A stretch of 64,000 bases of DNA from a virus: the IMG/VR virus record IMGVR_UViG_3300028840_001508, positions 32,962 through 96,961 of that record; one strand, given 5' to 3'. The notes below the pieces were generated by a model that did not search any database, had not been told where the DNA came from, and saw only the letters and a list, made by a program, of their open reading frames with translations. Shown piece by piece: positions 25,150-32,263 of this stretch; position 1 is the stretch's first letter; each line of letters begins with the position of its first letter. A program made the translations under genes and the position numbers.

Positions 25150-25856
25150 TGCCACACGCATTCTTTATAACAGGTACAGGCAGGTCAGGAACAACCACTC
25201 TTGCAGCCTTGCTCAATACCGACCCACAAGCTGCCGTCTACCATGAACCACACGGCAACGAGGGCCAGGCATGTATACAGGCATACTGCTCAGAGATGGC
25301 AGCTACGGCGTATATTGAGAAGCGCAGGGAGTGGATAGCCACGCATCTGAACACTGGCCTGAACTACGGCGAAGTCAACGGCTATCTGCGCTTTCATGCC
25401 GATGCACTCAGGCAAGCGGGCTACCCCGTCTACCAGATAATCCGTGACGGCAGGGACGTGGTACGGTCGGGCTATTCCCGTAATACATATAAGTTCGGAC
25501 ACATGACCTGTATGATAGAGCCGAAACCTGGCGATCTGTGTTTCTACGACTGGCTGTCTATGACACGGTTTGAGAGAATATGCTGGCACTGGCAGATGGT
25601 GAATGAGTATCTGGCAGACAGGGTGGAGGATGTGCTGAAGTTTGAGGATATGATCGGCAACTGGGAGGCGGTCTATTGGTTCACACGGCAGATCGGGGTA
25701 GACGTAGATAAAGAGACGTGGAAAAAGAAGCCCGTCAGGAATGCCACTATCAAACATAGCTTGCCTGTGTATGACAAGTGGGACATGCATCTGAAGGATA
25801 GCTTCTGGCGGATATGTGGCGACACTATGGCGAAGTTTGGGTATGAAAGGAGATAG
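25149..25856 (+). CDS. PAPS-dependent sulfotransferase 1
   Basis: The ATG at 25149 overlaps the APS kinase stop. The 235-residue protein has the 5'-phosphosulfate loop TGTGRSGTTT (8-17) and the 3'-phosphate binding stretch IIRDGRDVVRSGYSRN (97-112), the two hallmarks of the sulfotransferase fold, and a family-typical helical C-terminus. It would move sulfate from PAPS to a hydroxyl, probably on a sugar. The acceptor cannot be read from the sequence. A bacterial surface glycan, a virion glycan or a small molecule are all possible. Confidence 0.85.
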   Translation: MPHAFFITGTGRSGTTTLAALLNTDPQAAVYHEPHGNEGQACIQAYCSEMAATAYIEKRREWIATHLNTGLNYGEVNGYLRFHADALRQAGYPVYQIIRDGRDVVRSGYSRNTYKFGHMTCMIEPKPGDLCFYDWLSMTRFERICWHWQMVNEYLADRVEDVLKFEDMIGNWEAVYWFTRQIGVDVDKETWKKKPVRNATIKHSLPVYDKWDMHLKDSFWRICGDTMAKFGYERR

Positions 25857-25858
25857 GG

Positions 25859-26320
25859 ATGGAAGATATAGAACGATATAGTAACAGTTCACAACGCAAC
25901 TTGGAAGATTACCCCATAGACTTTGATGGTAAACCCTATCAGAGCAATATAGAGGTGCTACTAAACTACGATGACTTAGCACAACTACTCCATCTAGCAG
26001 AGGAATATAGAATTCTAAGGATAGCTATAGAGCCAAAGGTTGATCAGATCGCTATTGTCATAGAAGGCCCTGATCTGTATCAAAGAACAGCAGGTAGCCA
26101 AAGAGTGCGAGATCATGAGGCTATAGCGAGACTACTATTAGGCAGAAGCCGTACATTCCGGCCAGACACAGATGTTCGCCATCGAGTAGTAGATCAGCGA
26201 TGGCTCTGGCTTCTGGATTTTCTGGAAGACCCGCTAATCAAAGCTAACTGGAAGCGATTTGTTGAAATGAAGAAAGGAGATAGGGATGTCCCTGACACTC
26301 ATAATCGGCGCATCATTTAG
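25859..26320 (+). CDS. hypothetical protein in the sulfotransferase cluster
   Basis: This 153-residue protein has a strong ribosome site (GAAAGGAGATAGGG). It is charged, with a beta-helix-beta start (IEVLLNYDDLAQLLHLAEEY) and a Trp-rich C-terminal third (DQRWLWLLDFL). No family is recognised. It lies between the two sulfotransferases and overlaps the second by 35 bases. Confidence 0.55.
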   Translation: MEDIERYSNSSQRNLEDYPIDFDGKPYQSNIEVLLNYDDLAQLLHLAEEYRILRIAIEPKVDQIAIVIEGPDLYQRTAGSQRVRDHEAIARLLLGRSRTFRPDTDVRHRVVDQRWLWLLDFLEDPLIKANWKRFVEMKKGDRDVPDTHNRRII

Positions 26321-26894
26321 CGGCACATCCATGATTGCCCACGTATGCCATGCTAATGGCGCATGGATGGGTGAGATACTGACAGAGCCGCCAGAGGAAT
26401 ACAGGGAGTCACAACACTATGATTTGTATGAGAACATCACGTTCCGTAGCTTATGCCGCAATGCACTAAACATCGACACCGAGATAGACAAGAAATCACT
26501 AGACAAGCTATTCAAGGCGTTCTTCGTGTCACTACCGACTGACAGTGAATGTGTGGTTCTGAAGTACCCCAAGGCATTCTATCTGCTGCCTGCGCTGCGT
26601 GATAAGTTGCAGGTAGAGCCGAAGCTAGTCAATGTCATACGCAATCCCTTCAGGCGGGCATTTAGCTACGTTCAGCGGACGCAGGTATTCAATGTCCCGT
26701 ATGCGCTGATGGAGTGGGATCAGGCATACATGCAGGCGGCAGAAGCCACAGACGGGCTGGATATGTATACGATTCTGTATGAGCGGTTCCTGAAAGAGCC
26801 AGAGATGGAAGCAAAACAACTGTTTGACTTCATTGGCTTGAAGCCTGAGAAGGTGGACGTGAGCATGGTAGATACGGGGAAGAGGCACTTTTGA
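26286..26894 (+). CDS. PAPS-dependent sulfotransferase 2 (divergent)
   Basis: This 202-residue protein has IIGASFSGTSMIAHV (6-20) as the 5'-phosphosulfate loop and LVNVIRNPFRRAFSYVQR (about 113-130) as the 3'-phosphate element, plus a VVLKYPKAFYL strand in between. It is shorter than sulfotransferase 1 and not closely similar. The ribosome site is identical to that of the gene before it. With the APS kinase it forms an apparent sulfation module. Confidence 0.75.
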   Translation: MSLTLIIGASFSGTSMIAHVCHANGAWMGEILTEPPEEYRESQHYDLYENITFRSLCRNALNIDTEIDKKSLDKLFKAFFVSLPTDSECVVLKYPKAFYLLPALRDKLQVEPKLVNVIRNPFRRAFSYVQRTQVFNVPYALMEWDQAYMQAAEATDGLDMYTILYERFLKEPEMEAKQLFDFIGLKPEKVDVSMVDTGKRHF

Positions 26895-26906
26895 AAAGGA
26901 GAAGTC

Positions 26907-27104
26907 ATGCTGATACGAAAGAAGAGACTAGATGAGCTAGAGAAGCGGGTAGGTGTATTGGAGAACACCATAGATGAACTCTGGAAACGCATGGATAGAG
27001 ACAGATTGGAATGCAACCTACCGCATTTGAGTAAAGAAAGCGTAGAAGGAATAGTAAGACAGCATATAATACCAGTTATAAGAGACATGGAAAACAAGAA
27101 GTAG
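26907..27104 (+). CDS. small coiled-coil protein
   Basis: This 65-residue protein (ribosome site AAAAGGAGAAG) has an uninterrupted heptad pattern from residue 5 to 35 (LDELEKRVGVLENTIDELWKRM), so it is likely a dimeric or trimeric coiled coil. The basic start and helical tail are unassigned. Confidence 0.6.
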   Translation: MLIRKKRLDELEKRVGVLENTIDELWKRMDRDRLECNLPHLSKESVEGIVRQHIIPVIRDMENKK

Positions 27105-27152
27105 TATAACAGTCCCGTTTATAAGAACGGCAAGCGTATAGATAACGTAGAT

Positions 27153-27227
27153 TGGGCAGTCGCCAAACGGTAAGGCATCGGCCTGTTAAGCCGACAAATG
27201 CAGGTTCGATTCCTGCCTGCCCAGCCA
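27153..27227 (+). tRNA. tRNA-Asn (anticodon GUU) with encoded CCA
   Basis: This is a complete cloverleaf: acceptor TGGGCAG/CTGCCCA, D-stem GCC/GGC, anticodon stem TCGGC/GCCGA with loop CTGTTAA (anticodon GTT), T-arm GCAGG TTCGATT CCTGC, discriminator G and CCA at the 3' end. U1-A72 and G73 agree with bacterial tRNA-Asn identity. It lies in the late operon between a coiled-coil gene and an unknown gene. Confidence 0.95.
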
Positions 27228-27243
27228 GATAAAGGAGAACAAT

Positions 27244-27603
27244 ATGTCAAGCGTAGATGTGGAAATCAAACCAGGTTGCGAAGAACTATTCGACCGAGTT
27301 GCTAATATGCTAAACGCTGCAAGTGCAAAAGCCAAGCGAATCCAATCTCTACCGCCGAAGAATTTGCAACAGATAGAGGTAGACACTTTTTATATCGAGA
27401 AAGTAGCCGAATTTGAAAATGGAATGCCTTTTAGCCCTGTTATCGGTTATCACTGGGAATGCAGTATTCCTGGCGTTCTAATAAAGGATGTAGCTGTATG
27501 GGATCATAAGGTATATGTTGAACTAAGTGAGGACTCCCTACGCCCTGTCATTTCTGAATTTTCTAAGGGGAAAATAGGCAGTGGTGACTGGATTTTCGTA
27601 TAG
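27244..27603 (+). CDS. hypothetical protein
   Basis: This 119-residue protein has the ribosome site AAAGGAG. A helical N-terminal half (CEELFDRVANMLNAASAKAK) is followed by a beta-rich half (YHWECSIPGVLIKDVAVWDHKVYVELSED). It is unrecognised, and followed by a terminator. Confidence 0.55.
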   Translation: MSSVDVEIKPGCEELFDRVANMLNAASAKAKRIQSLPPKNLQQIEVDTFYIEKVAEFENGMPFSPVIGYHWECSIPGVLIKDVAVWDHKVYVELSEDSLRPVISEFSKGKIGSGDWIFV

Positions 27604-27633
27604 ATAGCATCTAACACAACTTCATATCAACAC

Positions 27634-27673
27634 AAAAACGGGTCAGGAGAAGCAGACTGCACTCGTTTTTTTT
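27634..27673 (+). terminator. rho-independent terminator
   Basis: AAAAACGGGT pairs with ACTCGTTTTT through one G-U pair around a 17-base loop, followed by more T residues. Its left side repeats 16 bases of the terminator at 7498, with the right arm diverged. Confidence 0.75.
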
Positions 27674-27702
27674 GTTTCCCTGACCGCTTGAAAGGGCATA
27701 CA

Positions 27703-29847
27703 GTGGATATTCTCGTAGTAATGACAGAAGGCATAGGCAACATGGTCATGATGACGCCTGCGCTACAGGCAATGAAGCAGGCGCGTCCAGAGTGCAATAT
27801 CACCGTCCTGTGCAAAGAGCCAGCGGCAAGCGTGATCAGGGGATGGGATGTGATAGAGCGCGCCATATCAAGGCTAGGACAACGCAGGTACGATATAGGC
27901 TTTCTCTCCATCTGGTCTGGCAAGTACAAGACAGAATACCGTGACAGGCTGGGAAGCAAGTGCAATGAGGTAATAGAGATAGACTACGAGGATATAGAAA
28001 AGCACGAGGCAGAATATCACCTGGACATGGCATGCTATCTGGAATACGAGGGGGATCTACCCGACACTTTCTGCATGTCTGAGGATGTCCATATCAAGCA
28101 TGATAAGCCCCTGGCGGCGTTGTCCGACACCTGCCTGCCGCTTCAAGCCTGGCAACGTAAGCGATGGCCGTATTACCCCGCTCTGGCAAAGATGCTGATA
28201 GCGAAGGGCTTTGACGTATGTTTGATAGGCGGGAAGTCCGAGGCAGAAGCATTCAATCCAGGCGACTGGCCGGATGGGGTAATCAACTGCCTGGGGAAGT
28301 ACACCATCCCCCAGACAGCGGGCTTGCTGGGGCAGTGCAACGTCTTTGTAGGGAACGACTCAGGGCCAGCACACATTGCCGCCGCTATGGGATGCAATAC
28401 ATTTGTATTGTTCGGCCCTACGCTGGTAAAGAAGAACAAGCAACTGGGCAGGAATGTGGTATTACTGACACGACAACTGGAATGTTCACCGTGTCAATAT
28501 ACCGCCCGCTGGCAATACTGCCATCAGTTTGACTGTATGCTTGCCATATCGCCTACGGACGTAATGCAGGCGATAGATGCAAATACGCATGAGGGCGGTG
28601 CTACGGCGGAGCGGCTAAAGCTTTCTGTCTGCATGATAGTGAAGAATGAAGAGGCCATGCTTGCGGGGTGTCTTGATAGTGTTAAGGACATAGCGGATGA
28701 GATTATCGTAGTAGATACGGGCAGCACTGACAGGACAATGGAGATCGCTCAGGGATATGAAAAGGTCAAGCTATTTGAGCATCCCTGGGAGGACTCGTTC
28801 AGCGTCGCACGTAACCAGGCCATCAGTCACGCAACAGGCGACTGGATATTGCAGATAGACGCTGATGAGAAGCTGGAAAAAGATGATATACCCGTACTCA
28901 TGACCACCATCCAGAAGGCGCAGAGAGCACAGATAGGTGCAGTCAGATGTCCCCATTGCAGTAGAAAAATTGTAGACGAAAAATGGGTTCATGCCTTCAA
29001 GCTGGAGTTCCTGAACTACCTGGCAGATGGCGTTTCCTGGCACGCTTCGGAGAGACTGTTCAGGAACGGACATATAGAGTTCAAATGCCGCGTCCACAAT
29101 CAGCCACATTACGACGGCATAGTAGCCCCGTCCATCCCCGTGAAGCTGCATCACTATGGCTATAACCTTGATAAAGCCACCATGCAGAAGAAGTACGAGC
29201 GCACAGAGCGGCTTCTGAAAATCTCCATCGAAGAAACACCCATAGGAGATAAGCAACTGGGCTTCTTCTACCAGAACCTCTTGCGCAACTTCCGGGCGCA
29301 GTATAAATGGGATGAGCTGGTAGAGACGGCAGATAGGATGTTTGCCATGATGGAAGCAGGAGAGATCACGCCATCCAGCCAGACCGAGCAGTTGTCGATG
29401 ATAGACTACGTGTTCGGACTGGTGAAGCAGGAGAAGCCGATGGAGGCACTCATGGCTGTTGACTTGCTTGTAACGAAGCACCCGCTCATGATAGACGGCT
29501 GGTATCACAAGGCGCTGATACATTCGGCACTGGGACATCACGGCGAGGCTATAGCTGCATACGACTCATATTTGAAGTACAAACGGCAACTGGAAGCCAT
29601 GCCGCAGAAGCCCGTGCTGATCCTAGATACCTGGGGCGGGGAAGCTACGGCATATAACAATATGGGCTGCGCGTACTTCTACGTCAACGACCCCGGCAAT
29701 GCACTTTTACACTTCGGGATAGCGGCGAAGATGGACCCGGATAATGAAGGATTCAAGAATAACGTAAACCAGGTACTAGGTGCGATACTGGAGAACTTCA
29801 ATAAACAACAGCGAAAGGAGCCAACGACTGAGGAGTTGAAATACTAA
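27703..29847 (+). CDS. bifunctional glycosyltransferase: GT9 (heptosyltransferase-like) + GT2, with TPR tail
   Basis: The GTG at 27703, six bases after AAAGGG, is preferred over a TTG at 27688. In the 714-residue product, residues 1-295 resemble GT9 heptosyltransferases (LVVMTEGIGNMVMMTPAL at the start, VGNDSGPAHIAAAMG near 216-230). Residues 306-500 are a GT2 transferase of the SPBc2/WaaE-like type (LSVCMIVKNEEAML, VVDTGSTDRT at 336-345, DADE at 386-389 as metal site). The last 210 residues contain helical TPR-like repeats (WYHKALIHSALGHHGEAIAAY). It would add two sugars in sequence to a surface or virion glycan. The order of activities and the sugars are unknown. Confidence 0.85.
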   Translation: MDILVVMTEGIGNMVMMTPALQAMKQARPECNITVLCKEPAASVIRGWDVIERAISRLGQRRYDIGFLSIWSGKYKTEYRDRLGSKCNEVIEIDYEDIEKHEAEYHLDMACYLEYEGDLPDTFCMSEDVHIKHDKPLAALSDTCLPLQAWQRKRWPYYPALAKMLIAKGFDVCLIGGKSEAEAFNPGDWPDGVINCLGKYTIPQTAGLLGQCNVFVGNDSGPAHIAAAMGCNTFVLFGPTLVKKNKQLGRNVVLLTRQLECSPCQYTARWQYCHQFDCMLAISPTDVMQAIDANTHEGGATAERLKLSVCMIVKNEEAMLAGCLDSVKDIADEIIVVDTGSTDRTMEIAQGYEKVKLFEHPWEDSFSVARNQAISHATGDWILQIDADEKLEKDDIPVLMTTIQKAQRAQIGAVRCPHCSRKIVDEKWVHAFKLEFLNYLADGVSWHASERLFRNGHIEFKCRVHNQPHYDGIVAPSIPVKLHHYGYNLDKATMQKKYERTERLLKISIEETPIGDKQLGFFYQNLLRNFRAQYKWDELVETADRMFAMMEAGEITPSSQTEQLSMIDYVFGLVKQEKPMEALMAVDLLVTKHPLMIDGWYHKALIHSALGHHGEAIAAYDSYLKYKRQLEAMPQKPVLILDTWGGEATAYNNMGCAYFYVNDPGNALLHFGIAAKMDPDNEGFKNNVNQVLGAILENFNKQQRKEPTTEELKY

Positions 29848-30209
29848 TGGCTCACGTATCAGGCAAGACTGGAGGCGTTACCGCCACTAACTTTGCCACA
29901 GGAGCATATAACTGGTCTCTTGACTGGACTGCTGACGCTTTGGAGACGACCGACTATGGCAGCTCAGGGCAGAGGGAATATATTGCAGGACTCACAGGCG
30001 GCAGCGGAACGTTTGTCGTCCGTGGCGACGCGGCAAGCAATACCGCATCAGTAGGAACTACAGTGGCGTTGACGCTTACCATCTCGTCAGGTAAGGCTTA
30101 TACCATGACAGCCCTGATCACAGGCAAAGGCGAAACAGTGCCCGTGGACGGGCTTCACGAAACCACAGTCAGCTTCGTGGCAACTGGTTCTATAACAAAG
30201 CCGGCATAA
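29847..30209 (+). CDS. tail tube-like protein 1
   Basis: This 120-residue protein starts in a TAATG overlap. MAHVSGKTGGVTATNF, then WSLDWTADALETTDYGSSGQREYIAGLTGGSGTF, follows a pattern common to small phage tail tube proteins: a strand, an ETTDFxxxG loop, an I-A-G-L turn, and a final strand. The next gene is a longer relative. Confidence 0.7.
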   Translation: MAHVSGKTGGVTATNFATGAYNWSLDWTADALETTDYGSSGQREYIAGLTGGSGTFVVRGDAASNTASVGTTVALTLTISSGKAYTMTALITGKGETVPVDGLHETTVSFVATGSITKPA

Positions 30210-30222
30210 GGGGTGATCGCTA

Positions 30223-30897
30223 ATGGCACACGTCGCAGGAATGACAGGAGCGGTATACGCCCGTAAGTTTTACACGAAGGCGGCGACTATCTCCTTTGCC
30301 GATACAAACCCGGACACGATCCTTGACAGCGCAGCGGGCTTTAGCGGTGCTGAGGCTGGCGACTATGTGACTGTCTCAGGCGCAGCGCAGGCGGGTAATA
30401 ACGATACGTTCCTCATAGGGACAGCATTACCCGCCACGCTGACGCTGGATGCAGGGGAAACGCTGACTGCTGAAGCGGCGGGGGCGACTGTAACCGTCTC
30501 CCAAGCACTGCCCTATGAGCAGCTTCTGGGCTTCAACGGCATAGACCTGAATCTGGAAGCCGTGGAGCTTGAGACGACGGACTTTACCGACGTAGGCGCA
30601 TCAACACCCGGCAGGCATTATATAGCAGGTCTGACCAGCTTCAATGCCACCTGTACACACTGGTGGGCATCCACTGACCTGCTGGGGTCATGGACTGGCG
30701 CAAAGAAGTACGTCGCCTTTTTCGTGAAGTATAACAGTGCGCCGGCAACAACCACCTGCTATTACTATCATGGCTACGTGATTACGACAGGGCTGGATAC
30801 CAGCGCACCTGTTGACACAGTAGTAGCACAACCGTTGACGCTTCAAGGAACGGGAACCATAACATCGGCAACGGCGACAACCGCCTGGCCGACATAA
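30223..30897 (+). CDS. tail tube-like protein 2 (major tail protein candidate)
   Basis: This 224-residue protein shares MAHVAGMTGAVYARKF and LETTDFTDVGASTPGRHYIAGLTSF with the smaller protein before it, and adds an inserted beta domain (residues 22-95; ISFADTNPDTILDSAAG). It lies directly before the tail assembly chaperones, the normal place for the major tail protein. Which of the two forms the tube is not decided by sequence. Confidence 0.7.
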   Translation: MAHVAGMTGAVYARKFYTKAATISFADTNPDTILDSAAGFSGAEAGDYVTVSGAAQAGNNDTFLIGTALPATLTLDAGETLTAEAAGATVTVSQALPYEQLLGFNGIDLNLEAVELETTDFTDVGASTPGRHYIAGLTSFNATCTHWWASTDLLGSWTGAKKYVAFFVKYNSAPATTTCYYYHGYVITTGLDTSAPVDTVVAQPLTLQGTGTITSATATTAWPT

Positions 30898-30919
30898 GAT
30901 AGGGGAAAGGAGCATGAAT

Positions 30920-31324
30920 ATGCCAAAAACAGATAACCTGGGCGATGCTGTGGGAATGCCCAAGACCATTACCATCAAGGGCAAGGAATATACCTTCAGC
31001 CCGCTTACAGTGAATGACTACGCCGAGTTAGAGGAGTTCATCAAATCGCACAGACAAGAGCAGATCAGGAAGCTCAAGCTGCCTGCGGAGAAGGAAGCTG
31101 AGGCTCTGCTGGCTACGCTTGACGCAGATATAGACGAGATTGGCGATAAGCTACAGGTGGCGAGGTATACCTGGTGGCTTGCGCTACGCAGGAACCACAA
31201 GAACCTGAAACTCAAGGACATGGGCGATCTGATAGATGAATCCGTTATCGAGCAGATTAATGAGGTTACGGGGGTAGCTGAAGCCGGCCCCCCGGACGCA
31301 GAAGGGGTGGCAAGCGCAAAGTAA
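30920..31324 (+). CDS. tail assembly chaperone, short form (gpG-like)
   Basis: The ATG at 30920 is seven bases after AAGGAG; an ATG at 30914 is too close to it. The protein has a beta-rich start (ITIKGKEYTFSPLTVNDYAEL) typical of G-type chaperones, then charged helices. The frame stops at 31324, but a C-CCC-CCG slippery site at 31288-31294 can move ribosomes to the -1 frame, which continues to 31590. Position between the tail tube and tape measure agrees. Confidence 0.75.
   Translation: MPKTDNLGDAVGMPKTITIKGKEYTFSPLTVNDYAELEEFIKSHRQEQIRKLKLPAEKEAEALLATLDADIDEIGDKLQVARYTWWLALRRNHKNLKLKDMGDLIDESVIEQINEVTGVAEAGPPDAEGVASAK
31288..31294 (+). promoter_or_regulatory. programmed -1 frameshift site CCCCCCG
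   Basis: In the zero frame the codons read GGC CCC CCG. Sliding back one base keeps CCC-CCC pairing at both sites. The -1 frame is closed by a TGA at 31279-31281 just upstream and then open to 31590, as expected of a G/GT frameshift. The site is 30 bases before the zero-frame stop. Confidence 0.8.
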
Positions 31325-31590
31325 ACTGGAGGCTTGTCTTTCCCCTCCTGACCAAGTATTACGGGTTTATGCCCCAACAGATAGGGGCGTTGACCCTGTA
31401 CCAGTATGATATGTACGTTGCTGGCATCGCTAAAGTAGAGCGGATTCTGAACCCGCAGGCAGGCGGGAAGGAAGAGTACGAGTACGGTGTGGATTCAGCA
31501 GACGAAGGCGACAGGGAAATGGATCGTATAGTCAAGACTGCTGAGACATTCGGCATCAAGCCGCCCAAGTACCAGCCGGATAGGTGGTGA
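31294..31590 (+). CDS. tail assembly chaperone C-terminal extension (GT product by -1 frameshift)
   Basis: After the shift the chain continues as GRRRGGKRKVNWRLVFPLL, KYYGFMPQQIGALTLYQYDM and onwards for 98 residues. The VFPLL...Y-Y-G-F-x-P pattern is typical of T extensions and similar small phage tail proteins. An ATG at 31369 could start a free 73-residue protein, but it has no ribosome site. The fused product would bind the tape measure protein during tail assembly. Confidence 0.75.
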   Translation, partial: GRRRGGKRKVNWRLVFPLLTKYYGFMPQQIGALTLYQYDMYVAGIAKVERILNPQAGGKEEYEYGVDSADEGDREMDRIVKTAETFGIKPPKYQPDRW

Positions 31591-31595
31591 TATAG

Positions 31596-31904
31596 ATGAC
31601 ACCTTTTTACAGGCCAACTGAGACTAAGGATTTTTCTTATATACGCTATCAAGGTAGTGGTGACTATAACAGCACATCTGAGCCGTATATAACCGCAGAC
31701 GACCATACATGCCGCTTATCTGTAGATATAACGCCACTCATGAAACAGCTTATAGGTGGCAGTATCGAGGAATTCACCGCCGATATAAAAGGCTTAGAAG
31801 AGAAGATTTGCGCCATGTATGAAGCTATAGAAGAGTTCAACGAGAAATATAAGATACAGATAGAATTGTCCATCGAGGCAGATATGAAGATGGATAAAGA
31901 CTGA
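31596..31904 (+). CDS. hypothetical protein
   Basis: This 102-residue protein is preceded by GGTGGTGAT. An N-terminal aromatic-rich part is followed by an acidic helical C-terminus (GLEEKICAMYEAIEEFNEKYK), possibly coiled-coil. It is the last gene before the AT-rich cassette. The function is unknown. Confidence 0.55.
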   Translation: MTPFYRPTETKDFSYIRYQGSGDYNSTSEPYITADDHTCRLSVDITPLMKQLIGGSIEEFTADIKGLEEKICAMYEAIEEFNEKYKIQIELSIEADMKMDKD

Positions 31905-31959
31905 AATCACGGGACGGGTGCGGTTCAAGTCTCCTCTTTTCCGTGCCTGTCCTGTGATT
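31905..31959 (+). other. 19-bp hairpin at the left border of the HNH cassette
   Basis: The first 19 bases after the stop codon (31905-31923) pair without a break, through four G-U pairs, with 31941-31959 around a 17-base loop. There is no U-run directly after it. The G-U replacements keep pairing in RNA of this strand only, pointing to a functional RNA structure: a barrier, processing site or atypical terminator. Confidence 0.65.
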
Positions 31960-31975
31960 CAGGTGTTCTTTGATA

Positions 31976-31991
31976 ATTGAATATGATTGAC
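31976..31991 (+). repeat. left 16-bp inverted repeat
   Basis: ATTGAATATGATTGAC is the exact reverse complement of 33292-33307. Its last bases overlap the -35 element of the cassette promoter. Confidence 0.8.
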
Positions 31992-32015
31992 TTTTGACCT
32001 CTTTTGTGTTATAAT
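31987..32015 (+). promoter_or_regulatory. sigma-70-type promoter of the HTH/HNH cassette
   Basis: TTGACT, a 17-base spacer and TATAAT. It overlaps the left inverted repeat and the first of three phased AT-rich repeats, so binding there would block it. Confidence 0.8.
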
Positions 32016-32065
32016 TGTTTATAATTATTTATAATTGATATTATCTAGTTATTTTCAATTATAAT
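32008..32065 (+). promoter_or_regulatory. phased ATAATT operator-like repeats
   Basis: Three direct 10-base units of the form TTTATAATTR lie head to tail at 32008-32037 (one helical turn each), and an inverted copy, CAATTATAAT, at 32056-32065. They start at the -10 element. A binding site for the HTH protein just downstream is likely. Confidence 0.6.
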
Positions 32066-32079
32066 GCAAGGAGGTTAAG

Positions 32080-32259
32080 ATGGCACAGAACGGGAAAATT
32101 CTGACATTAGTACAAGCAGCAGAATTCCTTCAAGTGAGTAAACCGACACTTTATAAGTGGCTTGCGCTCAATAAGATTCCAGCTTATAAAGTTGAAGGAC
32201 ATTGGCGGTTCTTTGAGGATGAATTGAGACAGTGGATACAAGCGCACAAGAGGGATTAA
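32080..32259 (+). CDS. excisionase-family HTH DNA-binding protein (59 aa)
   Basis: ATG at 32080 after AAGGAGGT. The product, with LTLVQAAEFLQVSKPTLYKW (residues 8-27), is a MerR/excisionase-type winged helix: helix, turn, recognition helix, then a wing IPAYKVEGHWRF and a C-terminal helix. Proteins like this repress promoters or bend DNA for recombination. Here it could control its own promoter through the repeats upstream and act with the HNH gene, which starts four bases later. Confidence 0.8.
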   Translation: MAQNGKILTLVQAAEFLQVSKPTLYKWLALNKIPAYKVEGHWRFFEDELRQWIQAHKRD

Positions 32260-32263
32260 GCAG

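Noticed and set aside
31369-31590. Independent 73-residue gene after the tail chaperone
   Set aside because: Its ATG has no ribosome site and the frame is open upstream to just before a slippery heptamer, so a frameshift extension explains it better.
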